From Halicephalobus mephisto (Eukaryota; Nematoda; Chromadorea; Rhabditida; Panagrolaimidae): a DNA stretch of 50,671 nt. Location of the stretch: the NCBI GenBank assembly GCA_009193035.1, contig SWDT01000236.1, forward strand, positions 1 to 50,671, given 5' to 3'. This document shows, one piece after another, positions 1 through 9,523 of the stretch. Position 1 is the stretch's first letter, and every line of letters begins with the position of its first letter. A program made the position numbers and the translations under genes. The notes under the pieces are model-generated. The model ran no database searches and was not told the DNA's origin. It saw only the letters and a list, made by a program, of their open reading frames with translations.

Positions 1-90
1 TATGGTCGTGGGGAGTACTGACCAGTTCTTGTGCCCAACGTGTCACACCCAGTCGCGTAAATGTTAGACCGGGAAATAACCTCGAGACGA
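1..90. other. Unassigned left edge
   Basis: This stretch of moderate GC content precedes the tandem array. The EFHC-like gene must continue past its donor at 748 towards or beyond this edge, so a further exon could lie here. I translated it on the minus strand and did not recognise DM10 sequence. Nothing else can be supported. Confidence 0.3.
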
Positions 91-720
91 ATTTTTGAGG
101 TTTTTTCGGGAACTAAAATATGTCATGTAATGGTTATTTCGCAATCAATTTTAGGAATATATTCTTAGATGAACATAGGGACTTCTAGATTAGGGTACAG
201 AATCCCCTATTCATCCTCCGAGATTAACTATTAAATGTTAAACTATCCAAAGATTTTCGACAATCATACTATCATAGAAATTCCAAATTATGACGAAATA
301 ACTTCAATGCAAATTTTTGAGGTTTTTCGGGAACTAAAATAAATCATGTAATGGTTATTTCGTAATCAATTTTAGGAATATATTCTTAGATGAACCTAGG
401 GACTTCTAGATTAGGGTACAGAATCCCCTATTCATCCTCCAAAATTAACTATTAAATGTTAAACTATCCAAAGATTTTCGACAATCATACTATCATAGAA
501 ATTCCAAATTATGACGAAATAACTTCAATATAAATTTTTGAGGTTTTTCGGGAACTAAAATAAATCATGTAATGGTTATTTCGCAATCAATTTTAGGAAT
601 ATATTCTTAGATGGACCTAGGGACTTCTAGATTAGAGTACAGAATCCCCTATTCATCCTCCAAGATTAACTATTAAATGTTAAACTATCCAAAGATTTCA
701 ACAAATCATAACTACCGCTA
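91..720. repeat. 221-bp tandem repeat, about 2.8 copies
   Basis: The landmark ATTTTTGAGGTTTTT recurs near 91, 313 and 534, giving a period of 221-222 bp with only scattered substitutions between copies. Each unit also carries TTCTAGATTAGGGTACAG and GAACTAAAATA. The array sits immediately downstream of the last visible EFHC-like exon, on the 3' side of that minus-strand gene, so it probably lies in an intron. Read on the opposite strand, part of the unit matches elements in introns near 37.5 and 39.1 kb (GTACCCTA, then TCTAGAAGT, then TTAGATGT), so it appears to be a tandemly amplified member of a dispersed family. Confidence 0.9.
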
Positions 721-748
721 CAGTACTCCTAGAGGACAGATTACTTAC

Positions 749-1979
749 TATATAAAAAACCCACCGGAAGTTGTGTAGGGTAATCTTTCAGTTTTCAGAA
801 ATAATTGGTTCCCGAAGCCTGGAGTGAGTTCTGTCATCGTGACGGAATCGTCACAGCTACTGATGACTAGTCTGAAAGTTCTCTTGATTCTGGTACTGTA
901 GAAGTCGGTTTTTCGGTCGAGCCAAGCACAGCAGAAAACCAAAGAATCCGGCATCTGATTCCATGACGTCATTTCCGATTTTTCTTTTTCGTTGAAAAAT
1001 TTTTTCAATTCAGATTCCCGGGCCTTGTCCGTCATGAAATGTCTCATCAGATTCCAAGAATCAATAGGAACGGATTCTGTTGTTTTAATTTTGATTCCTC
1101 TGTCTTCGAAAAAATTTTTCGTAAATTCATCACAATTAATTATTCTGTAAGATTTTCCAAAAAGAACAACATCTTCTCCGATTTTTATGTCTTTCCAAGA
1201 CAAGTAATCATTTCCGACTCTTTTGTCGTGACGAGGAACCTTCTGGCCGTGGAACATTCGTCCTTGCATGTGACCTGAGTTGTCGCTGAATGGCTCCGTG
1301 AGCGAAAAAGTCTCGTCATCCAGATGATAGATCAGCTTCATCGGCCTAATCTTCAGGAGCTCCCCGTGTTCTCCATCGGTTTCGTTCAAGTAACACGTAA
1401 AATTCAGAGCTGCCTTGTGAAGAGGATCAAAGTAATCACTACTAAAATTAAAACTCATATATCAAAAGTTTCTTTAAAAATCATATATCAAAAATTTCTT
1501 TAAAAATCATATATCAAAAATTTTCTTTAAAAACCATATATCAAAAATTTCTTTAAAAATCCATATATCAAAAACTTCTTCAAAAATCCATATATTAAAT
1601 TCTTCGAAAAACTCATCAAAAATTTCTTTAAAAATCATATATCAAAAACTTCTTTAAAAATCTATTAAATTCTTCGAAAAATTCATATATCCAACTCCAT
1701 TGAAGTGTTCATATAAAACCCCCCATCGAAAAGTCAACTTACTACGGTATATTTCTCAACGGTTCCCATGTTTTCTTCGGACGATAAATAGGATCTTTCA
1801 TAAACGCCACGTCTTCTTTTTTCTCAAATATCTGTCTTCGTCCCTGAAATAATTACTGTAATTAAAAATAATTAAAAACAAACCCTTGGTCTGATGAATG
1901 ATTGAGAATAGAAATTGAAATCATTGTCGAAACAATCGCATTTGGTCGATAGCTTCGGTTCTGATTTGTGTCGGTGCAT
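749..1979 (-). CDS. EFHC1/EFHC2-type DM10-domain protein, 5' part
   Basis: Three exons join in frame: 1884-1979, 1743-1843 and 749-1441, giving 296 residues, and the gene continues past a strong GTAAGT donor at 748. A complete DM10 domain is visible: a hydrophobic Y-H-L-D-D-E-T strand, NSGHMQG, a basic RMFHGQKVP stretch, WKDIKIGEDV, then YRIINCDEFTKNFF. A second DM10 domain starts at VFCCAWLDR. This order matches human EFHC1 and EFHC2, which are microtubule inner proteins of ciliary doublets. The start at 1979 (MHRHKSEP) is the first in-frame Met of the first exon found; an earlier exon is possible. The 3' half, with more DM10 domains and an EF-hand, is not visible and would lie beyond the tandem repeat or off the window. 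Intron 2 (1442-1742) is a minisatellite. Confidence 0.82.
1446..1735. repeat. Minisatellite in EFHC-like intron 2
   Basis: A unit of about 27 bp built on CATATATCAAAAATTTC plus TTTAAAAAT repeats roughly eight times with length variants. It fills almost the whole intron between the acceptor at 1442-1444 and the donor at 1742. On the sense strand each unit contains TTTTGATATATG, a motif that recurs singly in many other introns of the window. Confidence 0.85.
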
Positions 1980-2059
1980 TTTTAGTCTGCCGACGGCAAG
2001 GACGGCTTTGGATAGACTTCGCCAGGAGGCTCCGGAATTCCGCGTCAGTAGTCTTCGAC

Positions 2060-3516
2060 ATAATATTAATCTTTTTAAATTTCAATTTAAATTTTTTTTT
2101 CAATTATAAAAAGTATTTTTTTTAAATTTAAATTTAAAAATTTCTTAATTTCTTAATTTTTAAATTATTTTCGAATTTTGTAAAGATGCCACAACGAAAG
2201 TAATTCGTTATTTCTGGATCTTTGTTAGAATCTTCTAGAATTCAGTGAGATTTTTAGGAACCAAGATTTAAATTTTAATTTTAGCAAGTTCCAGAAATTC
2301 GTGTCGAGACTACTCCCCCACAATAGCTGTCGCTTGTGGCTTCTGTTATGAAACGATTTCGTAATAATTCTTATTTTCTATTTTTCACAAGTCTCTTTTT
2401 CTTTAAAAATTTAAAATTCTAAAACTAGAAGATTCTGAAAATTCGTGTTGAGACAATTTTATAACCGTGTTTATTTTTGACTTTTGCTATGATTTCGTAA
2501 TAATTCTCATTTTTCACAAGTCCCTTTTTTTTAAAAATGTAAAATTTTAAAACTTTAGAAGATTCTAAAAATTCATGTCTGGACAATCTTGTAACCGTGT
2601 TTATTTTCGACTTTTGCCATGATTTCATAGTAACGCTTTTTTGTTTACAATAGTTTGCTTTTTGAATAATTTAAAACTTAGGATTCTGAAAATTCGTGTT
2701 AAGAAAATTTCGTAACAACGCTTATCTCTGTTTTTTATTATGTTCCCTCAACGTTGCTCATTTTTGATTTTTATATTGTTTATGACCTTAAAATTTTCCG
2801 ATTTTCACAATATTACGATTTCCGATTTATTTCGAATTTGGGATTTTTGAAGTTTCTGATTCTGGAAATTCGCGTCGAGCCAATTTTATGACGACTTTCA
2901 TTTTTTGTTTTTATCGTTATGGTTCCATAGTAGGTCTGCTTTCCGTAATAGTACGATTCCGAACCTCCTTAGTCCAAAACTTGAAAATCCTTAAATTTTT
3001 TAGGAAATTTCATAATTTCATGTTGAGACTAACAAATTTTTTTATTTTCACCATGAAAAGATTTCTTAATTATTAATTTTCAAAATGGCGCGATTTTTGT
3101 ATTGTTTAAACCTTGGGATTTTTTAGTTTTCTAAAATATTCGAGAACTTTCTGTAAAATTAAGTTTTTTGACAGTATTTATAATTTTCGTCATGTTATGA
3201 ATTCATATTTTTAATTTTTGTATTTTGCAATTGTGATTCATCAATTCAAGTTGTTTTTAATTACTCGCTTTTTCTCTCGACGCGTTTTTTGGTCCTGTTC
3301 GTCGTGGTGCTGAATCTACTCCGGCCTTATCGTTCTTGTTTTTTACTTCTTTCATTCTCTAATCGACTTTTTTCGTTATTTTCTAATTATTCCATAAGTT
3401 TCGTGTTTCACTTTTTATATAAGATAATTGTAAAGTATTTCTAAGTTTAAGAATGTTTGAGATGCGTTTTCAGTGTTTTTCGGGTTTTTATAAAAAATTG
3501 ATATATGAAATTTTCA
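2060..3516. other. AT-rich spacer with dispersed CGAGAC motif copies
   Basis: No coding sequence is supported. A loosely conserved motif of the form GAAAATTCGTGTCGAGACAA recurs near 2290, 2440, 2570, 2690 and 2870, often followed by a TTTCGTAATAA or TTTTGTAA segment. Short open frames here (for example 2425-2628) are translations of this repeat. The last 150 bp before the Skp1-like gene must contain its promoter and outron; no TATA-like element stands out from the AT background. Confidence 0.6.
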
Positions 3517-3521
3517 GAAAA

Positions 3522-4175
3522 ATGGCTAACGCTGATAGTGCGCAAGAAAAATTTGAGAATATTCCTTCAGATGAGCCTACTGACTACAAGCTGAAGTTTA
3601 AAGATGGCGTGATTGTTGATATCACGAAACACGATATCCTTCTGTCCGGAATGTTGACTGATTTCCAGGACACTATGGTTGGTTCTTCAGATAAAACTAT
3701 CCCGGTTGAGAACTTCAATTCTGAGCCATTCAACGTTATCCGTGATGCTGTGAAATTGATCAGAGACAATGACGAGGAGCTTTTCCTTAGTTATCTCAAC
3801 AATGAAAAAGTAAATTTTTACTCAATGTGGGGAAATTAAGTAATTTTTTAGCATCGAGGAAGTATGAAACCCGAGTACATCAAAGTGTTCCAGAAGTACC
3901 AATCGCCTGATATTATTCAAGCCGCCAATTTGACTGCTTTTTTGTCGATGGAACTTCCGAAACGGGTCCTCGTTTGGTATATCGCTGAATACATTCGTAA
4001 TTACACTACCACTATTGAGGATATCACGAACTTCCTTGGGGCTACTCCTTTGGATGAAGCAACCTGTCGGGAACATGGATTAGACGAAACTGACAACATT
4101 TGGGATGCTTATCCTGATCAATTCAAGAAAATTTTTGGCAGAGAATATGTCAAACCATCTGCTTCTGGCAATTGA
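3522..4175 (+). CDS. Skp1-like (SKR) protein, divergent
   Basis: Two exons, 3522-3809 and 3852-4175, are separated by a 42-bp intron and encode 203 residues. The start follows a TTTTCAG acceptor by only four bases, which suits a trans-spliced leader; a longer in-frame ORF to 3453 would place that acceptor inside coding sequence. Residues 20-80 (YKLKFKDGVIVDI...) resemble the POZ-like fold of Skp1, and residues 115-160 (IIQAANLTAF..., YIAEYI) resemble the Skp1 C-terminal helices that bind F-box proteins. The family scaffolds SCF ubiquitin ligases by linking Cul1 to F-box proteins. The protein is diverged: the usual WCTHH and ENQW segments are not recognisable, although a DNIWDA segment occupies the latter position. 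It is probably a lineage-specific SKR paralogue. Confidence 0.62.
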
Positions 4176-5100
4176 TTGTGTTTAATTTTTTACTTTTGCT
4201 TTTTACGGTGACAGGTATGAGGTAATTTTTAAAGTTTATAAATTTGTTGTGATTTTTCAATGTCCTTAAGTACTTTACGTGTATTCATTAATTTTCAAGC
4301 TGAACAGATGGTTTCACATATCACGTGATCTTGGTCCGGAAGTTTGCAGATCCAAGCAGAATATTTCGAACAAATTGATTACGAAATAATGATCACGTAA
4401 AATATGTTTTTAGAGTATTTTTATTTTTGAAAATTTGTGTTTTTTTAGATTTTTATTTTTATATAAAATTTAATTTTTTAAATTATTTCGTAATAAAATT
4501 TGGATTTTTTAAAATTTTTTATGAAAATTTTCAAAGTTTTTTTGAGATTATTTCGTAAAAATGCTAATTTTGAATTTTTACAATAGTAGGACGAGTTTCG
4601 AAAATTCATGTCGAGACAATTTTGCAAAAATGATGATTTTATATTTTTATAGTGAAAATTTCCAAAATTCATGTTGAAAATGTTTTTATTTTTAATCTTA
4701 ATAATTTTCGAAAATTCCTGTTGAGAATATTTCGTAATTTTTTTATATGGAAATTTTCGAAAATTCGTATCGAGAGTATTTCGAAATTTTTTTATATGGA
4801 AATTTTCGAAGATTCCTGTTGAGAGTATTTCGTAATTTTTTATATATAAAAATTTTCGAAAATTCCTGTTGAGAGTATTTCGTAGTTTTTATTTATGGAA
4901 ATTTTCGAAGATTCGTGTTGAGAGTATTTCGTAATTTTTTTATATGGAAATTCTCAAAAACTATTGTTGAATGTATTTCGTAATTTTTTATATGGAAATT
5001 TCGCGTCGAGAGTACCTTAGAGAATTTTTGTTTTTATCTTTTACAACAATAAAACAAGTTTCGAAAATTCTCATTGACATAACTTTGGAAAAATGATTAT
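4176..5100. repeat. Tandem and dispersed AT-rich repeats
   Basis: From about 4690 to 5010 a unit of roughly 62 bp (TTGAGAGTATTTCGTAAT followed by TTATATGGAAATTTTCGA) repeats about six times. The flanking sequence holds single diverged copies of the same CGAGAC/TTCGTAAT family seen at 2.2-3.0 kb. No gene is supported. Confidence 0.75.
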
Positions 5101-5410
5101 TTCGGATTTTTATGACGTGGTGATTAAAGCAGGTTTGGTTTTAACGTCTCGAAACGAAAATTGAGCTTGTGGTTTTCACATGAAGGCCAGCCATATTCAG
5201 TTATTCCGCTTGCCAAGGAAACTCACGGCTGTGTCCTTTTGCGTCCCCCGTTTCGCTCGATCGAAGAACGACAAACCACTCCGAACATTTTTATTCATTT
5301 TTCTGCAATCAAACAAGAACAAACTCTTAGTTCTGCTGATCTGGCTTTTTCCTCGACGAAATCCACTGTGCGTCCATCCCGAGACTCCAATAAGTGGCTT
5401 CCTGTCTGAA
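5101..5410. promoter_or_regulatory. GC-richer island, possible distal promoter of the acyltransferase gene
   Basis: About 300 bp of near-balanced base composition stands out from the AT-rich repeats on both sides. Two overlapping plus-strand frames stay open (5161-5409 and 5180-5413), but neither looks like a known family and each begins without an acceptor. The most economical reading is a regulatory region or untranslated first exon for the plus-strand acyltransferase gene, whose first coding exon lies 4.1 kb downstream. This is inference from composition only; an orphan coding exon remains possible. Confidence 0.3.
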
Positions 5411-5469
5411 TAACGTGCTTTTTTTAATTTTAAATTATAATTATTATATATCGCTTTTTATTCAATTAT

Positions 5470-5960
5470 TTTTAATTTTTTCGACTCTTAGTCTCAAAAG
5501 TGAACAAACTACAAAATTAGGTAAAGTTGTAAACTTTACAATTCGCACAAAATTGATTTTTTTACAATATTCTTTAAAATTCTTTGAACTTTCTAGAAAT
5601 TCGTGTCGAGATAACTTTGTAATTTTTATATAATATTTTTGATTTTTTCGACTCTCAGTCCTAAGAGTGAACAAACTACAAAATTAGGTAAAGTTGTAAA
5701 CTTTACAATTCGCATAAAATTGATTTTTTTACAATATTCTTTAAAATCTTTTGAACTTTCTAGAAATTCGTGTCGAGAGAATTTTGTAATTTTTATTTGC
5801 ATTTTTTATATAATATTTTTGATTTTTTCAACTCCTAATCTCAAAAAAAGTAAACTACAAAATTAGGTAAAGTTGTAAATTTTGCAATTCGCAAAAATTG
5901 ATTTTTTAAAATATTCTTCAAAGTCTTTTGAACTTTCTAGAAATTCGTGTCGAGAAAACT
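5470..5960. repeat. Three-copy tandem repeat of about 175 bp
   Basis: The segment CAAACTACAAAATTAGGTAA followed by AACTTTCTAGAAATTCGTGT recurs near 5503, 5675 and 5852 with few differences. The third copy has lost bases at its left end. Each copy ends in the CGAGA motif that is dispersed through the first 6 kb. Open frames at 5394-5633 and 5639-5866 are products of this repeat. Confidence 0.85.
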
Positions 5961-6049
5961 TCGAAATTTTTATTTTTATTAATAATTTTTATTTTTATTT
6001 TTGTTAATAATTTTAAATTTTTACTTTTATTAATAATTTTAAATTTTTA

Positions 6050-6900
6050 ATTTTTTGACTGAAGAGTGACTAACTTACAAAATTGGGTAAAATGGAAAAT
6101 CTGGCAATTTTTCCCAAAACTGATTCATGTTATTTTTACTTTTTTACCTAAATTCTAACAATCTTTATCGAGACAGTTTTTAGAAATTTTAATTTTTATA
6201 ATAATGATTTTTATTAATTTTTGAATTTCTGCTTTGAGAACGAGATCTATGGAAATAGATAAAATGGAAAATCTGGTAATTCGGTATCGAAATCGACTCG
6301 CTCTATTTTCGCTATCCCCGTTTTATTTTTCTACCTACTTTCTGAAATTCCTACAAATTTCTAAAAATTCTTAAATAGTTATATGAAGATTTTATTTTTA
6401 ATTTTCCTAATAATTATTTTTGTATTTTTTGAATTCTCGCGCAAAGGCGAGTAAGATTTCTAAAAAGAAAAAAAAACGGTAAATCTGGCAAATAAGAATT
6501 AAAATTGACTCGCGTTCTTTACCTAAATTTTAAAAAATCTTATGGAAATAATTTTTTATAAATTTTTGTTTTTAATTTTCCTAATAATTATTTTTGTATT
6601 TTTGAATTCCCGCGCAGAGAGAGAGGGTTTTATTTCAAAAGTGGTAAAAACGGTAAATCTGGCAAATGAGAGTTGAAATTGACTCGCGTTCTTTACCTAA
6701 ATTTTAAAAAATCTTATTAGGAAAATTTAAAACAAAAATTTATAAAAAATTATTTCCATAATTATTTTTGTATTTTTCGAATTCCCGCCCAGAGAGAGAG
6801 GGTTTTATTTCAAAAGTGGTAAAAACGGTAAATCTGGCAAATGAGAGTTGAAATTGACTCGCGTTTTTATTACTTTTCAGTTTTTACCTAAATTTTAAAA
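6050..6900 (+). repeat. Four to five copies of a CGCGCAAA...ACTCGCG element
   Basis: Each copy shows the same ordered landmarks: GAATTCCCGCGCA or a variant, GTAAAAACGGTAAATCTGGC, GACTCGCG, then TTTACCTAAATTTT. Better copies lie near 6430-6535, 6600-6705 and 6780-6900, with weaker ones at 6050-6150 and 6237-6340. The same element, in the same orientation, recurs in introns of the acyltransferase gene (11.5-11.8 kb) and the GPCR gene (36.6-37.1 kb). GCGAG near the left end and CTCGC near the right end give a short imperfect terminal inverted repeat. Confidence 0.75.
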
Positions 6901-7259
6901 ATTTCTATCAAAATAAATTCTTAAAAATTTTTAATTTTTCTAATAATTATTTTAATATTTTTTGAATTCTTGTGCGAAAATTATAAAAATACAAAAATTG
7001 ACAAAACTGATTTATTTTTTTATTTTTTTTTTTTTAATTCGAAAAATTAGTTTTGAAACTATTTTTATAAAGATGTTTGTGATTTTTTTGATGATGTTTT
7101 TGAATTCTTGTGTAGGCAAAATAAAAATTCAAAAAAGGTAAATACGACCATTGACCATAAAAATTGATTTCTCTTTTTTATTTTTCCAATTTATTTTTTG
7201 GATATTTTAAATTTTATAATTTTTGCTTAGAAAATAAAATCATAAAAATAATAAACTAG

Positions 7260-8340
7260 TGCTCCATTTTATCAAAGTTCGAATTTCAATTTTGAGGTTG
7301 ATCTTCAAAGTTCGAAGTCGAAGTTTGAGGTCGAAGTTAATCATCAAAGTTGATCATCAAAGTTTGAGATTGATCTTCAGTTTGAGGTCGAAGTTGATCG
7401 TCAAAGTTCGAAATCAAAATTGATCTTCAAAGTTTGAGGTTGATCTTCAAAGTTTGAGGTCAAAGTTCGAAATTAAAGTTGATCGTTAAAGTTCAAAATC
7501 AAAATTTAATTTTAAAGTTCAAAGTTGATCTTTAAAATGACAGTCAATTTTGAACTTTTCGTTCTAAAACAACTTTTTTTTAAATTTTTTGTTTTAAAAA
7601 TCTGTTTTACTTAGGTTTATGGAAGTTGATATTTGAATTTTTGAATTAAAAATGACCTCATATCTCAAAACGAAAAGTCCAAAGTTCGAGGTCGAATTTT
7701 GACCATCAATTTTGTTACTTTAAACTGGCTGTCAATTTTGATAAAACATCAAAAATGTCAAATTCGAATCTTCAATTTAAGTGAAACTAATTTTTAAAAA
7801 TAAAAAAAAAATTAAAATAAAAAAAATTTAAAAATTTAAAATAAAAAAAATTTAAAAATTTAAAATTAGTCTCAACACGAAAAGTCCGATTTTTGATTAC
7901 CAACTTTGACAGAATAGAACTTAAATTTCGATGTCAAAAATTGGAATTTTTGTTTTAAAATTTAAAAATCATTTAAATTCGAAAAATCCACAAAGTTCTG
8001 TCAATTTAAATAAGGCTAATTTTTAAAAATGAAAAAAATTATCTCAACATGAAAAGTCCAAAGTTCAACTACAAACTTTGACCTGTGATTTTTTTTTATC
8101 GAATTTTGACTTTTAAATTTAACTTTCAATTTTGACCTGTGATTTTTACACTGAATTTTGGCCTATAATTTTGATATTAAATTTTGATTTCTAACTTTAA
8201 TATTAAATTGTGACTTTTAATTTTAATATTAAATTTAAATTTATAATTTTGATATTAAATTTTGACTTAACTTTGACCTGTGATTTTGACTTCTAACCTT
8301 GATGTCGAATTTTGACCATCAATTTTGACTTTAAACGAGA
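7260..8340. repeat. Low-complexity GTTCGAAGTC / TTTTGACCTG blocks in opposite orientation
   Basis: From about 7270 to 7520, irregular 12-18-bp units of the type TTGATCTTCAAAGTTCGA are reiterated on the plus strand. From about 8070 to 8340, units such as TTTTGACCTGTGATTTTGA and TTCTAACTTTGA are reiterated and are broadly complementary to the first block. The stretch between is AT-rich with single units. No coding sequence is visible. Confidence 0.7.
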
Positions 8341-8619
8341 CATGATTAATCTATTATAAAATTCATCTCGCCATTTTTTACTTTTTTTACCTAAATTTTT
8401 ATTTTTTTTATTTTTAAGGAAAATCCCCATCTAGACTGTTCCTAAACATCTGTTTTTTATTTTATTTTTGATGTATTATAGCTTTTGTGGAAGCAAAATA
8501 CAAAGAATATTTCACCCTTGTTTCTGATAATTTTTATTTTATTTTTTTTGAGTCCGATTTTTTTTTGATAACAGCCCAAAATCGGACTTATGGCGTGAGA
8601 ATTGCAGTTCTGTAAAAAT

Positions 8620-9300
8620 AAAATTTAAAAAATTGAATAAAATTTAAAAAAATTGAATAAAATTTAAAAAAATTGAATAAAATTTAAAAAAATTGAATAA
8701 AATTTGAAAAATTAAAATAATTATTATTGACTAAAAATAGATTGGAATTGTTCAAATAAACATTGTTTTAAAATAAACTTATTTTAATTAAATTTCATTA
8801 ATTCTGAAGAATTTTCAAGGGACAATTTCGACTTGTTTGGAATCTCAGATTTTTGGAAATTTTAGGATTTTTATAGAAATCTCTGGAGGATTTCTAAAAT
8901 CTAGAAGAGATTTCTGGAGGTTTTTTGGAATTTTATAAATTTTAGAATTTTTAGGATTTTTACAAAAGTCTGGAAGATTTCTAAAATCTAGAAGAGTTTT
9001 GGATTTTTTTTGGAATTTTATAGAAATTTTAGGATTTTTATAAAAGTCTGGAATATTTCTAGAATCTAGAAGAGATTTCTGAAAATTTTTTGGAATTTTA
9101 TAGATTTTTATAAATTTTAAAATTTTACAAAAGTCTGGAGGATTTCGAGAATCTGGAAGAAATTTCTGAAGATTTTTTGGAATTTTATAGATTTTTATAA
9201 ATTTTTGAATTTTTACAAAAGTCTGGAAGATTTCTAAAATCTAAGAGAGATTTCTGGAGATTTTTTTGGAATTTTACAGGAACTTTTGGAAGATTTTTGG
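8620..9300. repeat. Two adjacent minisatellites
   Basis: From 8626 to 8710 an approximately 19-bp unit (AAAATTGAATAAAATTTAA) repeats five times almost without change. From about 8830 to 9290 a unit of roughly 100-115 bp containing AAGTCTGGAAGATTTCTAAA, AGAAGAGATTTCTGG and TTTTTGGAATTTTATA repeats about five times with substitutions. They lie just upstream of the first coding exon of the acyltransferase gene. Confidence 0.8.
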
Positions 9301-9523
9301 AATTTTTATTAATGAATTTCTTTTTAAATTTTTATTAATGATTTTGTTTTTTTAAAATTTTTAATGAATTTATTTTTTTTAATTTTTATTAATGAATTTG
9401 TTTTTTTTTATAATCTATTTTAAGATTTGTATAATTTTTAAATTCGTTTGTTGCTAAGCAGCAGTCCGTGTTTTTTGAAAGAAAATTAAACGTTTCTTTT
9501 TAGGTAAAACCAATACTGTTACC

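Noticed and set aside
748..1458. Reading the EFHC-like 236-codon frame as a complete gene
   Set aside because: Its first residues are intronic and its end runs through a strong GTAAGT donor; upstream exons join in frame and the second DM10 domain is cut.
2425..5866. Several 60-80-codon ORFs on both strands
   Set aside because: They coincide with tandem or dispersed repeat units and recur with the repeat period.
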